A stretch of DNA of 6,090 nt from Nitrospiria bacterium. GTDB lineage: Bacteria > Nitrospirota > CAKKRA01 > 9FT-COMBO-42-15. Location of the stretch: contig CAKKRA010000066.1 in assembly GCA_919902475.1 (NCBI GenBank), positions 1-6,090 on the forward strand, read 5' to 3'. The position numbers and the translations under genes are program-made. Shown piece by piece: positions 1-5,684 of the stretch (the first letter of the stretch is position 1; each line of letters begins with the position of its first letter). Below the pieces are notes generated by a model. It was not told the origin of the DNA. It saw nothing but the letters and a program-made list of their open reading frames with translations, and did no database searches.

Positions 1-15
1 ATAAAGGGGTGTGTT

Positions 16-36
16 CCCCTCTTTGGAAAAGAGGGG
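16..36. repeat. GC-rich hairpin in the leader, REP-like
   Basis: CCCCTCTTT (16-24) pairs perfectly with AAAGAGGGG (28-36) around a 3-nt loop, and more G-runs follow at 34-43. No T-tract follows on the + strand, so a classical intrinsic terminator is not supported. An inverted repeat flanked by TTAGGGGAGATTT looks like a dispersed intergenic hairpin element of the kind common in many environmental bacterial genomes; that resemblance is from memory. It could mark the 3' end of an upstream gene lying outside the window. Confidence 0.55.
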
Positions 37-62
37 TTAGGGGAGATTTATTTAGCATAAAT

Positions 63-78
63 TAATGCGTTTGCATTA
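63..78. repeat. Short perfect palindrome upstream of the first gene
   Basis: TAATGC (63-68) and GCATTA (73-78) are perfect inverted repeats around GTTT, 29 bases before the start codon at 107. The site lies in an AT-rich stretch that would suit a promoter or operator, but no convincing -35/-10 pair could be placed. An operator for a dimeric regulator and a small leader hairpin are equally possible. Confidence 0.4.
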
Positions 79-106
79 GATATTATTAATATGGTATTCA
101 ACTTTT

Positions 107-277
107 ATGAAGGTCAAATGTCCAATCTGCAAAAAAGAAACAGAGTGGGAGGGAAATAAGTTTCGGCCCTTCTGCTCTGAACGTTGCAAGCTGATTGACC
201 TCGGAAAATGGGCAAGTGAAGAATACAGGATTGCTGGTAAGAAAGACGAGGAAGATAAGAAAAAAGAAGAAGAATGA
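107..277 (+). CDS. yacG: YacG-family zinc-binding protein (DNA gyrase inhibitor family), 56 aa
   Basis: This small protein begins MKVKCPIC and carries the four zinc-ligand cysteines of the YacG family as CPIC (C5, C8) and CSERC (C23, C27). Between and after them is the family signature NKFRPFCSERCK followed by LIDLGKWASEEY. The last 15 or so residues are a highly charged K/E tail, as in many homologues, and the length matches the family's usual 55-65 residues. In Escherichia coli YacG binds GyrB and inhibits gyrase; that role is assigned here only by family. The ATG at 107 is the only start that keeps the first CxxC, although no clear Shine-Dalgarno sequence precedes it. The stop overlaps the start of cbiD (ATGA at 274-277), which suggests co-transcription and coupling with the cobalamin genes, although no functional link to B12 synthesis is known. 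Confidence 0.88.
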   Translation: MKVKCPICKKETEWEGNKFRPFCSERCKLIDLGKWASEEYRIAGKKDEEDKKKEEE

Positions 278-1503
278 AAAAGGGATTAAATAAGCCGCTT
301 CGCAAGGGATATACTACCGGAGCCTGTGCTGCAGCAGCAGCAAAGGCAGCAGCAATGCTGCTGCTAAAGGAGCAAGGGTTAAGGGTCAAGGGTCAAAAAA
401 CTCCAACCTTTGTTGAGATTCCATTTCCTGACGGCAGCAGGGTAAAATTCAAGATACACAAATCTGAAATTATAAAACGTAACTCACGGATTATTGCGAG
501 CGCATCTGTAATCAAGGATGCAGGCGATGACCCTGATATAACAAACGGCGCAGAGATTGCGGCAGAAGCAACATTAGGGTCAAGGGTGAAGGGTGAAGGG
601 GCAAGGAGAAAAATAGACTTGCCCCATGCTCTATGCCCTATGCCTTTTATTCAAATCAAGGGCGGCAAAGGTGTTGGTGTGGTAACCAAGCCGGGGCTTG
701 CGGTGCCAATAGGTCAGCCTGCAATTAATCCTGTGCCGATGAAGATGATAAGAGAGGCAGTTGAAGAAGCAATAACAACAGGGTCAAGGGTGAAGGGTCA
801 AGGGTCAAGGAGGAAAATAGACTTGCCCCATGCCCCATGCCCCATGCCTCTGTTGGAAATTACTATTTCTGTTCCTAAAGGAAAAGAACTTGCGAAAAAG
901 ACATTGAACAGCAGGCTTGGAATTATCGGCGGCATATCAATACTCGGCACTACAGGCATTGTTGAGCCCATGTCTGTTGACGCATATACAGAGACAATCA
1001 GCCTTGGCATTGATATGGCAGTTGCAGCAGGACTAAATGAGATAGTCTTTACACCCGGCAGGAACAGCGAGAAATATGCAGAGGAGATATTAAGACTTAA
1101 AGAAGATGCCTTTGTCCAGATGGGTGATTATGCAGGCTTTGCCTTTAAGGCAGCAGTTAAAAAGGGCATTAAAAAGATATATGTTGTCGGCCAGCTCGGC
1201 AAGATGGCAAAGATTGCAGATGGGAATTTTAAGACCCATGTCAGGAACTCAAGCCTCAGTCTTTCACATATTGCAAAATGGGCAGAAGAATGGGGATATG
1301 ATAAGGCAATATCCAAATCTATTAAACAGAGCAATACTGCGAGGCAGGTTTCTGATTTTTTTGAAGAGAGAGGGGACAAGAAATTTTTTGAGTCAATTGG
1401 AAATAGGGTTATAGAAAAGATAAAAGGGCTATTGAAAAAAGATATTGGGATAAGGTGCATTATTCTATCATCCAATGGCGCTGTTATGGCGGATGTGAAA
1501 TAG
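274..1503 (+). CDS. cbiD: CbiD, cobalt-precorrin-5B C1-methyltransferase, carrying repeat-encoded insertions
   Basis: CbiD transfers the methyl group of S-adenosylmethionine to C1 of the corrin precursor after CbiG has opened the lactone; it acts in the cytoplasm. The family motifs appear in order: LRKGYTTGACAAAAAKAA near residues 9-26, DDPDITNGAEI at 85-95, GVGVVTKPGLAVPIGQPAIN at 133-152, LGIIGGISILGTTGIVEPMS at 215-234, and GNFKTHVRNSSLS near 317-329. At 409 residues it is longer than the roughly 350-380 usual for CbiD. The excess is explained by repeat-encoded insertions at about residues 35-41, 102-125 and 170-193; the last two are near-identical peptides beginning GSRVKG and ending CPMP. 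All keep the frame and the conserved core flanks them, so the protein may well be functional. The ATG start overlaps the yacG stop by 4 bases and places the GYTTGACA motif at the expected distance from the N-terminus. The upstream ribosome site is only a weak AGAAGAA. Confidence 0.95.
   Translation: MKKGLNKPLRKGYTTGACAAAAAKAAAMLLLKEQGLRVKGQKTPTFVEIPFPDGSRVKFKIHKSEIIKRNSRIIASASVIKDAGDDPDITNGAEIAAEATLGSRVKGEGARRKIDLPHALCPMPFIQIKGGKGVGVVTKPGLAVPIGQPAINPVPMKMIREAVEEAITTGSRVKGQGSRRKIDLPHAPCPMPLLEITISVPKGKELAKKTLNSRLGIIGGISILGTTGIVEPMSVDAYTETISLGIDMAVAAGLNEIVFTPGRNSEKYAEEILRLKEDAFVQMGDYAGFAFKAAVKKGIKKIYVVGQLGKMAKIADGNFKTHVRNSSLSLSHIAKWAEEWGYDKAISKSIKQSNTARQVSDFFEERGDKKFFESIGNRVIEKIKGLLKKDIGIRCIILSSNGAVMADVK
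369..396 (+). repeat. Half copy of the 7-nt-unit element (5' arm only) in cbiD
   Basis: Four consecutive 7-mers, GGAGCAA, GGGTTAA, GGGTCAA and GGGTCAA, lie in frame in the N-terminal part of cbiD and encode the peptide around QGLRVKGQK. No C-rich 3' arm follows, so this is either a decayed copy or a solo half. It lies between the helix after the GYTTGACA motif and the strand VEIPFPDG, where CbiD homologues normally have a short loop. Confidence 0.7.
577..646 (+). repeat. In-frame hairpin repeat element, copy 1 in cbiD
   Basis: Four purine-rich 7-mers (GGGTCAA, GGGTGAA, GGGTGAA, GGGGCAA) form the 5' arm (577-605). A 12-nt A-rich loop (606-617) separates it from a C-rich 3' arm of equal length (618-646) with a period of 7 (GCCCCAT, GCTCTAT, GCCCTAT). 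The loop-proximal 8 bp, GGGGCAAG/CTTGCCCC, are perfectly complementary; further out the arms are degenerate, with several G.U-compatible changes. Over 68 bases it matches copy 2 (starting at 781) at 62 positions. It encodes residues 102-125 of CbiD without breaking the frame. Confidence 0.9.
776..855 (+). repeat. In-frame hairpin repeat element, copy 2 in cbiD
   Basis: This is the cleanest copy in cbiD. The 34-nt 5' arm (776-809) and 34-nt 3' arm (822-855) align without gaps, with 25 Watson-Crick matches, around a 12-nt loop (810-821). The outer ends are a perfect CAACAG/CTGTTG pair. The 5' arm is built from GGGTCAA/GGGTGAA units, the 3' arm from GCCCCAT units. It encodes about residues 168-194 of CbiD, including GSRVKGQGSRRKIDLPHAPC, just before the strand LEITISVPKG. 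The outermost bases may be target sequence rather than element. Confidence 0.92.
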
Positions 1504-1512
1504 GAGAGAGAA

Positions 1513-1923
1513 ATGAAAAAGATAATTGTCTTATTGATTATCGGGATAATAGGCGTAGTTTCTTATGCTCATATTAACAGGTTTATGGTTTCCGAGGGTT
1601 TTAAATCCGATATTGAAGCTGTAATACAAGCTGGAACGCCAAATGAGGAGATGATAAGGGCAGCGATATTAAAGAAGGCAAAGGAGAGAGGGGTTATAGT
1701 TAATCCTGAAGACATAGTTACCAGCATAGAAGATACAGAGGAAAAGACAATTGCTGGTTCAATCGTTGGTATGGCAGGCATGAAGGTGGAGACAAAGAAG
1801 CTTACAGTAAAGTTTCCTTTTACTGTTAAGTCGCTGGGCTTCTCAAAGGCGTACAATCTTGAAAGGTTCAGGCTTTTTACAGTCAGCGCCTCAATGCCAG
1901 CGCCTGTTATTCCGCAGCAATAA
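1513..1923 (+). CDS. Unrecognised membrane-anchored small protein, possibly DUF4845-like, 136 aa
   Basis: I do not recognise this as a cobalamin enzyme. The N-terminus, MKK followed by the hydrophobic run IIVLLIIGIIGVVSY (residues 4-18), is a single membrane anchor or uncleaved signal. The rest is a soluble, presumably extracytoplasmic domain of about 115 residues: a predicted helical part (EGFKSDIEAVIQAGTPNEEM to KKAKERG, 28-60), a VNPEDI motif (63-68), then a beta-rich part with KKLTVKFPFTVKSLGF (95-110). This layout recalls small DUF4845-type proteins with a TM helix and a compact alpha/beta domain, but that is a loose resemblance. A good Shine-Dalgarno (AGGAGAG, 1502-1508) overlaps the cbiD stop codon and supports the ATG at 1513. 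It lies 9 bases after cbiD and 3 bases before cbiET, so it is surely co-transcribed. There is no TonB-box, porin or transporter signature, and no metal-binding cluster. Confidence 0.8.
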   Translation: MKKIIVLLIIGIIGVVSYAHINRFMVSEGFKSDIEAVIQAGTPNEEMIRAAILKKAKERGVIVNPEDIVTSIEDTEEKTIAGSIVGMAGMKVETKKLTVKFPFTVKSLGFSKAYNLERFRLFTVSASMPAPVIPQQ

Positions 1924-1926
1924 AAT

Positions 1927-3144
1927 ATGATATACATTGTAGGCATAGGTATTAATGGCGAAGATGACCTTTCAAATAAGTCATTAGATATTATCAAAAA
2001 CTCTGAGATACTATTTGGCGGGGAGAGGCATCTATCTTACTTTCCTGATTTTAAAGGTGAGCGGTTTGTAATTAAGTCTAATCTAAAAGATGTCGTTCAC
2101 CATATCAAGAAAAACATAAAAAAAAGAATAACTGTTCTCGCCTCTGGAGACCCGGGGTTTTACGGGATTGCAGATTATCTTATAAAAAATCTTGGAAAAG
2201 AAGATATTGAGATTATTCCAAATATAAGCTCTGTGCAGTGGGCATTTGCGAAGATAAAAGAGACATGGCATGATGCAGAGATTGTAAGCTCTCATGGGAG
2301 AGATATTGAAAGCATAATTGAGACTGCAAGGCACAACAATAAGATTGGCATATTTACAAGCAGCGGCGATGAGCCAAAGAAGATTGCAGAGGCATTAATA
2401 AAGAGTAATCTTAATAATTTTACTGCCCATATTTGTGAAAACATAGGTTCACCTGATGAAAGAATAGAATCATATTCATTAAAGGATATTGCAGCAAAAA
2501 CCTTTTCTCCTTTGAATATTATGATACTTATTAAAAATGATACAGGAGCCTTTAATGCAGAGAAATTAGATAGTGTATTTGGATTTCCTGATATTTGTTT
2601 CAGTCATTCAAACGGCCTGATTACAAAGGAGGAGATAAGGGCTATCAGCCTTGCAAAGATGAGGCTAAGAGATGACAGCGTTGTCTGGGATATTGGCGCT
2701 TGCTCAGGCTCAGTTGCCATTGAGGCAGGAAGGATTGCAAAAATAGGCAAGGTTTATGCAATAGAAAAAAAATCGGAGAGGATTAATCAGATAAAAAAGA
2801 ACATAGAGAGATTTAGGATAGAAAATGTTGAGGCAATTGAAGGAGAGGCGCCTGACTGCCTTAAGGGATTGCCAGAGCCTGATGCGGTTTTTATTGGCGG
2901 AAGCAGCGGCAGGCTCAAAACTATACTTGAGGTGTGCAGTAAAAGTATGAAAAGTAAAGGCCGTATCATTATTAATGCAATTACTCTGGATACAATAAAG
3001 ACAGCGACAGATTCTTTAAAATGGCTTAATATGCCTTTTGAAATTGTCTCTGTAAATATTGCAAAATCAAAGGGGATATCTGATTCAATCTTTTTTGAGG
3101 CTCAGAATCCTGTTTATATAATCTCAGGAGTGAAGAATGGCTAA
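1927..3144 (+). CDS. cbiET: CbiE-CbiT fusion: cobalt-precorrin-7 C5-methyltransferase / cobalt-precorrin-6B C15-methyltransferase (decarboxylating)
   Basis: One 405-residue protein joins two SAM methyltransferases, equivalent in layout to CobL of the aerobic pathway. Residues 1 to about 205 are CbiE, of the tetrapyrrole methylase fold: MIYIVGIGINGEDDLS at the start, FGGERHLSYF (30-39), ASGDPGFYG (72-80), IPNISSVQWAFAKI (97-110) and SSHGRDIESI (121-130). Residues from about 215 are CbiT, a Rossmann-type methyltransferase: GLITKEEIRAISLAKMRL (230-247), SAM motif I in VVWDIGACSGSVAIEAG (252-268), the acidic strand-end VYAIEKKSERI (276-286) and DAVFIGGSSGRL (319-330). CbiE methylates C5, CbiT methylates C15 and removes the C12 acetate carboxyl. 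The length suits an intact fusion. The start is 3 bases after the preceding stop, without a strong ribosome site, so coupling is likely. The end overlaps cbiL by 8 bases. Confidence 0.95.
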   Translation: MIYIVGIGINGEDDLSNKSLDIIKNSEILFGGERHLSYFPDFKGERFVIKSNLKDVVHHIKKNIKKRITVLASGDPGFYGIADYLIKNLGKEDIEIIPNISSVQWAFAKIKETWHDAEIVSSHGRDIESIIETARHNNKIGIFTSSGDEPKKIAEALIKSNLNNFTAHICENIGSPDERIESYSLKDIAAKTFSPLNIMILIKNDTGAFNAEKLDSVFGFPDICFSHSNGLITKEEIRAISLAKMRLRDDSVVWDIGACSGSVAIEAGRIAKIGKVYAIEKKSERINQIKKNIERFRIENVEAIEGEAPDCLKGLPEPDAVFIGGSSGRLKTILEVCSKSMKSKGRIIINAITLDTIKTATDSLKWLNMPFEIVSVNIAKSKGISDSIFFEAQNPVYIISGVKNG

Positions 3145-3844
3145 GTTATACGGCGTAGGCGTTGGTCCCGGTGACCCTGAGCTGTTGACAATAAAGGCAA
3201 TGCGCATTCTACAAAGTGTGCCTGTTGTCTGCGTGCCAAGGTCAAGCTATGATTCAGACAGCTTCGCCCTGTCTATTGTAGAGGGAGTTATTGATAAGGC
3301 AAGGCAGGAGATTATTCCATTAATATTTCCCATGAGCAAGGACAAGGATATTACAAAAAAATTCTGGGATGAGTCAGCAATTATAATAGAAGAAAAATTA
3401 AAGGCTGGCAAGGATGTTGCCTGCATCTCCATTGGCGACCCTTTTTTCTACAGCACATTTATATATGTTTTTGAGAATTTAAAGGAGCGGCTAAAAGATC
3501 TTGCTGTTGAGATAGTCCCCGGCGTCTCCTCTGTTAATGCCTCGTCTGCAGCAGCAATTCTGCCGCTTGCAAAGGCAAATGAAAGAGTGGCAGTGCTGCC
3601 GGCAACTTATGAAAAGGAAATGCTGAGTGATGCATTGAAAAATTATGATACAATTGTCCTGATGAAGGTGAACAGGGTATTTGATGAGGTGTTAGCTGTT
3701 TTAGAAGAAATGGGATTAAAGGACAAGTCTGTATTTATCAGCAGATGCGGGACAGCAGAGCAAAGGATTGTTTGGAATTTGGATTTGCTTAAGGGCAAGG
3801 AACTGGATTATCTGTCCATGATTATAGTGAGGAAGCAGGGATGA
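3137..3844 (+). CDS. cbiL: CbiL, cobalt-factor II (precorrin-2) C20-methyltransferase
   Basis: CbiL adds the C20 methyl group to cobalt-factor II (cobalt-sirohydrochlorin in the anaerobic route), the first ring methylation after cobalt insertion. The 235-residue length is normal. Visible tetrapyrrole methylase motifs are LYGVGVGPGDPELLTIKA (4-21), the SAM-pocket CISIGDPFFYST (96-107) and VEIVPGVSSVNASSAAA (124-140). The C-terminal strand SMIIVRKQG ends the domain as usual. CbiL is favoured over CbiF and CbiH by the VVCVPRSSYDSDSFA segment (30-44) after the first helix and the FFYSTFIYVFENL segment (103-115) around the second motif. GGAG at 3127-3130 lies 6 bases before the ATG. The gene overlaps cbiET by 8 bases and cbiF by 4 (ATGA). 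Confidence 0.93.
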   Translation: MAKLYGVGVGPGDPELLTIKAMRILQSVPVVCVPRSSYDSDSFALSIVEGVIDKARQEIIPLIFPMSKDKDITKKFWDESAIIIEEKLKAGKDVACISIGDPFFYSTFIYVFENLKERLKDLAVEIVPGVSSVNASSAAAILPLAKANERVAVLPATYEKEMLSDALKNYDTIVLMKVNRVFDEVLAVLEEMGLKDKSVFISRCGTAEQRIVWNLDLLKGKELDYLSMIIVRKQG

Positions 3845-4614
3845 AGGTATATTTTATTGGCGCAGGCCCCGGCGAGCCTGAGCTTATCACAGTTAAAGGC
3901 AAACGGCTTCTTGAGGAAGCAGATATTATTATCTACGCTGGCTCGCTTGTGAATCCAGAGATTTTGAAATATGCAAAAAAGGATGCTGCTGTCTTTGACA
4001 GCGCCTCTATGAGTCTTGATGAGATTTTAAAGATAATGGTGGATGGTGTAAAAGACGGAAAGATAGTTGCAAGGCTGCATACTGGCGACACGAGCCTTTA
4101 CAGCGCTATTGCTGAGCAGATGGCTGAGCTAAAAAAGGCAGGCATAGGTTTTGAGATTATTCCAGGCGTCTCTTCTGCCTCTGCTGCTGCAGCATCATTA
4201 AATATTGAGTATACACTTCCTGAGATAACACAAACCGTAATATACACGCGCATAGCAGGAAGGACAGATGTGCCTGCGGCAGAGAAACTGTCTTCCCTTG
4301 CAGCTCATAATTCGACAATGGTTATATTTCTCAGTGTGCAGAAGATAAAAGAGGTTGTTGATGAGCTGTTGAAAGGCTATTCCCCTGATACACCTGCTGC
4401 AGTTGTGTACAAGGCGTCGTGGAAGGATGAAAGGATAGTAAAAGGCCTTTTAAAGGATATTGCAGATAAGGTAAAGGATGAGAAGATTAATAAGACTGCG
4501 TTGATAATTGTTGGAAGGGTATTGGATAAGGATATTTTAAAGATTGCTAAAAAGTCTAAGTTATATGATAAGGGATTTGAACACGGATATAGAAAGGCAG
4601 TAGTTGAGAAGTGA
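3841..4614 (+). CDS. cbiF: CbiF, cobalt-precorrin-4 C11-methyltransferase
   Basis: CbiF methylates C11 of cobalt-precorrin-4. The protein has 257 residues, normal for the family, and opens with MKVYFIGAGPGEPELITVKG (1-20). It continues with ADIIIYAGSLVNPEIL (28-42), the diagnostic RLHTGDTSLYSA (78-89), IIPGVSSASAAAA (106-118) and EITQTVIYTRIAGRT (128-142). The YAGSLVN and TRIAGRT blocks separate CbiF/CobM from the other methylases in this operon. The ATG overlaps the cbiL stop (ATGA) and GAGG at 3829-3832 gives a well-placed ribosome site. The C-terminal tail after VGRVL (224-228) is charged and variable. It overlaps cbiG by 4 bases (GTGA). Confidence 0.95.
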   Translation: MKVYFIGAGPGEPELITVKGKRLLEEADIIIYAGSLVNPEILKYAKKDAAVFDSASMSLDEILKIMVDGVKDGKIVARLHTGDTSLYSAIAEQMAELKKAGIGFEIIPGVSSASAAAASLNIEYTLPEITQTVIYTRIAGRTDVPAAEKLSSLAAHNSTMVIFLSVQKIKEVVDELLKGYSPDTPAAVVYKASWKDERIVKGLLKDIADKVKDEKINKTALIIVGRVLDKDILKIAKKSKLYDKGFEHGYRKAVVEK

Positions 4615-5684
4615 AGATCGCAATAGTTGCCATAACAAAGAATGGCTGCCAGCTTGGTGAGAGGCTAATAGCAAAGATGAAGGCAGATGCAGATCTCTTT
4701 ATTCCTGAAAGATTCAGGGACGAGGTAAAGGCTAATGCAAATATTTTTGACGGCCATTTAGATAACCTTGTTGTAAATATATTTCCAAATTACAGCGGTC
4801 TTGTCTTTATTATGGCTGCAGGCATTGTTGTGAGGATGATCGCCGGCCTTATTAAGGACAAGCGCGTTGACCCAGCAGTTGTTGTTATGGATGAAAAGGG
4901 TGATTATGCAATCAGCCTTTTATCAGGACATCTTGGCGGTGCAAATGAGCTGTCAAGAAAGTGTGCATTAGCAACAGGCGCTATCCCTGTAATCACCACT
5001 GCAACTGATGTAAACAATAAGCCGAGCATTGATATGATTGCAAAGGAGCTGAATCTTGTTGTTGAGAATTATAAGGCAATCAAGATAATAAATGCAGCCA
5101 TAGTAAATAATGAAAGGATTGGTATTGTTGACAGATACGGTTTGTTAAAAAGATATTTTTCAGGCGAAGACGAAGACAATGTCCGCTATTACAGCTCCGT
5201 TACTTATGCTGTGAATGTGAATGCCTCTGCATATGTCTTTTTAACTAACAGGGATAATGCGCTTTTTAAAAAGGCAGGCAACGTGCTTTTTTTAAGGCCA
5301 ATAAACCTTGTTGTCGGCATTGGATGCAACCGTAATACAAAGGCATCAGAGATTGAGAAGGTCTACTTCAAGGCGCTTAAGGAGAATAACCTTTCTCCAT
5401 TAAGCGTAAGGAATATTGCAACGATAGATGTGAAGAAGAATGAAAAGGGACTGAATAGTTTTATAAAAAAGCATAATTTTGATGTTATTTATTACACAAA
5501 GGATGAGTTGAACAGGATTGAGCCGCCGTCAGGCGAATCCGAGAATGCTTTAAAGAATGTGGGGGCAAAGGGTGTATGCGAGCCAGCGGCAATATTAAGC
5601 TCATGGGCAAAGGCGCTGTTAGTAAAAAAACAAAAGATAGGAAATGTAACAATAGCAGTAGCAGAGGCGCCATTTATATCATAG
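4611..5684 (+). CDS. cbiG: CbiG, cobalt-precorrin-5A hydrolase
   Basis: CbiG opens the delta-lactone of cobalt-precorrin-5A and releases the two-carbon fragment as acetaldehyde, a step specific to the anaerobic pathway. All three domains are visible. The N-terminal part has GLVFIMAAGIVVRMIAGLI (63-81) and DPAVVVMDEKGDYAISLLSG (87-106), followed by HLGGANELS (107-115). A short middle domain covers about 135-225. The C-terminal part has VVGIGCNRNT (234-243), IDVKKNEKGL (272-281), PSGESENALKNVGAKGVCEP (306-325) and KIGNVTIAVA (342-351). The 357-residue length is typical. The start codon is GTG at 4611, overlapping the cbiF TGA, and the next residues KIAIVAITKNG are the expected first strand. Only a weak GAGAA precedes it, so translation probably depends on coupling to cbiF. 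Its 3' end is overlapped by the extended cbiH frame. Confidence 0.94.
   Translation: MKIAIVAITKNGCQLGERLIAKMKADADLFIPERFRDEVKANANIFDGHLDNLVVNIFPNYSGLVFIMAAGIVVRMIAGLIKDKRVDPAVVVMDEKGDYAISLLSGHLGGANELSRKCALATGAIPVITTATDVNNKPSIDMIAKELNLVVENYKAIKIINAAIVNNERIGIVDRYGLLKRYFSGEDEDNVRYYSSVTYAVNVNASAYVFLTNRDNALFKKAGNVLFLRPINLVVGIGCNRNTKASEIEKVYFKALKENNLSPLSVRNIATIDVKKNEKGLNSFIKKHNFDVIYYTKDELNRIEPPSGESENALKNVGAKGVCEPAAILSSWAKALLVKKQKIGNVTIAVAEAPFIS

Noticed and set aside
16..36. Rho-independent terminator on the + strand
   Set aside because: The stem is good but no run of T follows; TTAGGGGAG comes next instead.
91..159. Short ORF starting at ATG 91
   Set aside because: It ends after about 22 codons, is out of frame with YacG and shows no conserved features.
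577..855. CRISPR array
   Set aside because: The repeat units are 7 nt and contiguous, with no unique spacers, and the region is an in-frame part of cbiD.
1106..1414. Alternative-frame + strand ORF of 102 codons inside cbiD
   Set aside because: It is fully contained in the conserved CbiD C-terminal region and its translation has no domain-like pattern.
1128..1475. Antisense ORF of 115 codons opposite cbiD
   Set aside because: No ribosome site and no family features; the opposite strand is clearly coding.
274..1503. cbiD as a pseudogene broken by repeats
   Set aside because: The frame is open throughout, all family motifs are present in order, and the insertions fall between them.
1569..1997. 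Antisense reading frame of 142 codons across the small membrane protein and the start of cbiET
   Set aside because: It has no recognisable motif, and the + strand genes here have ribosome sites or family motifs; it is a shadow of coding sequence.
5566..5578. Possible further repeat unit (GGGGGCAAAGGGTG) in cbiG
   Set aside because: It encodes the conserved VGAKGVCEPAA motif of CbiG and lacks the 7-nt period.
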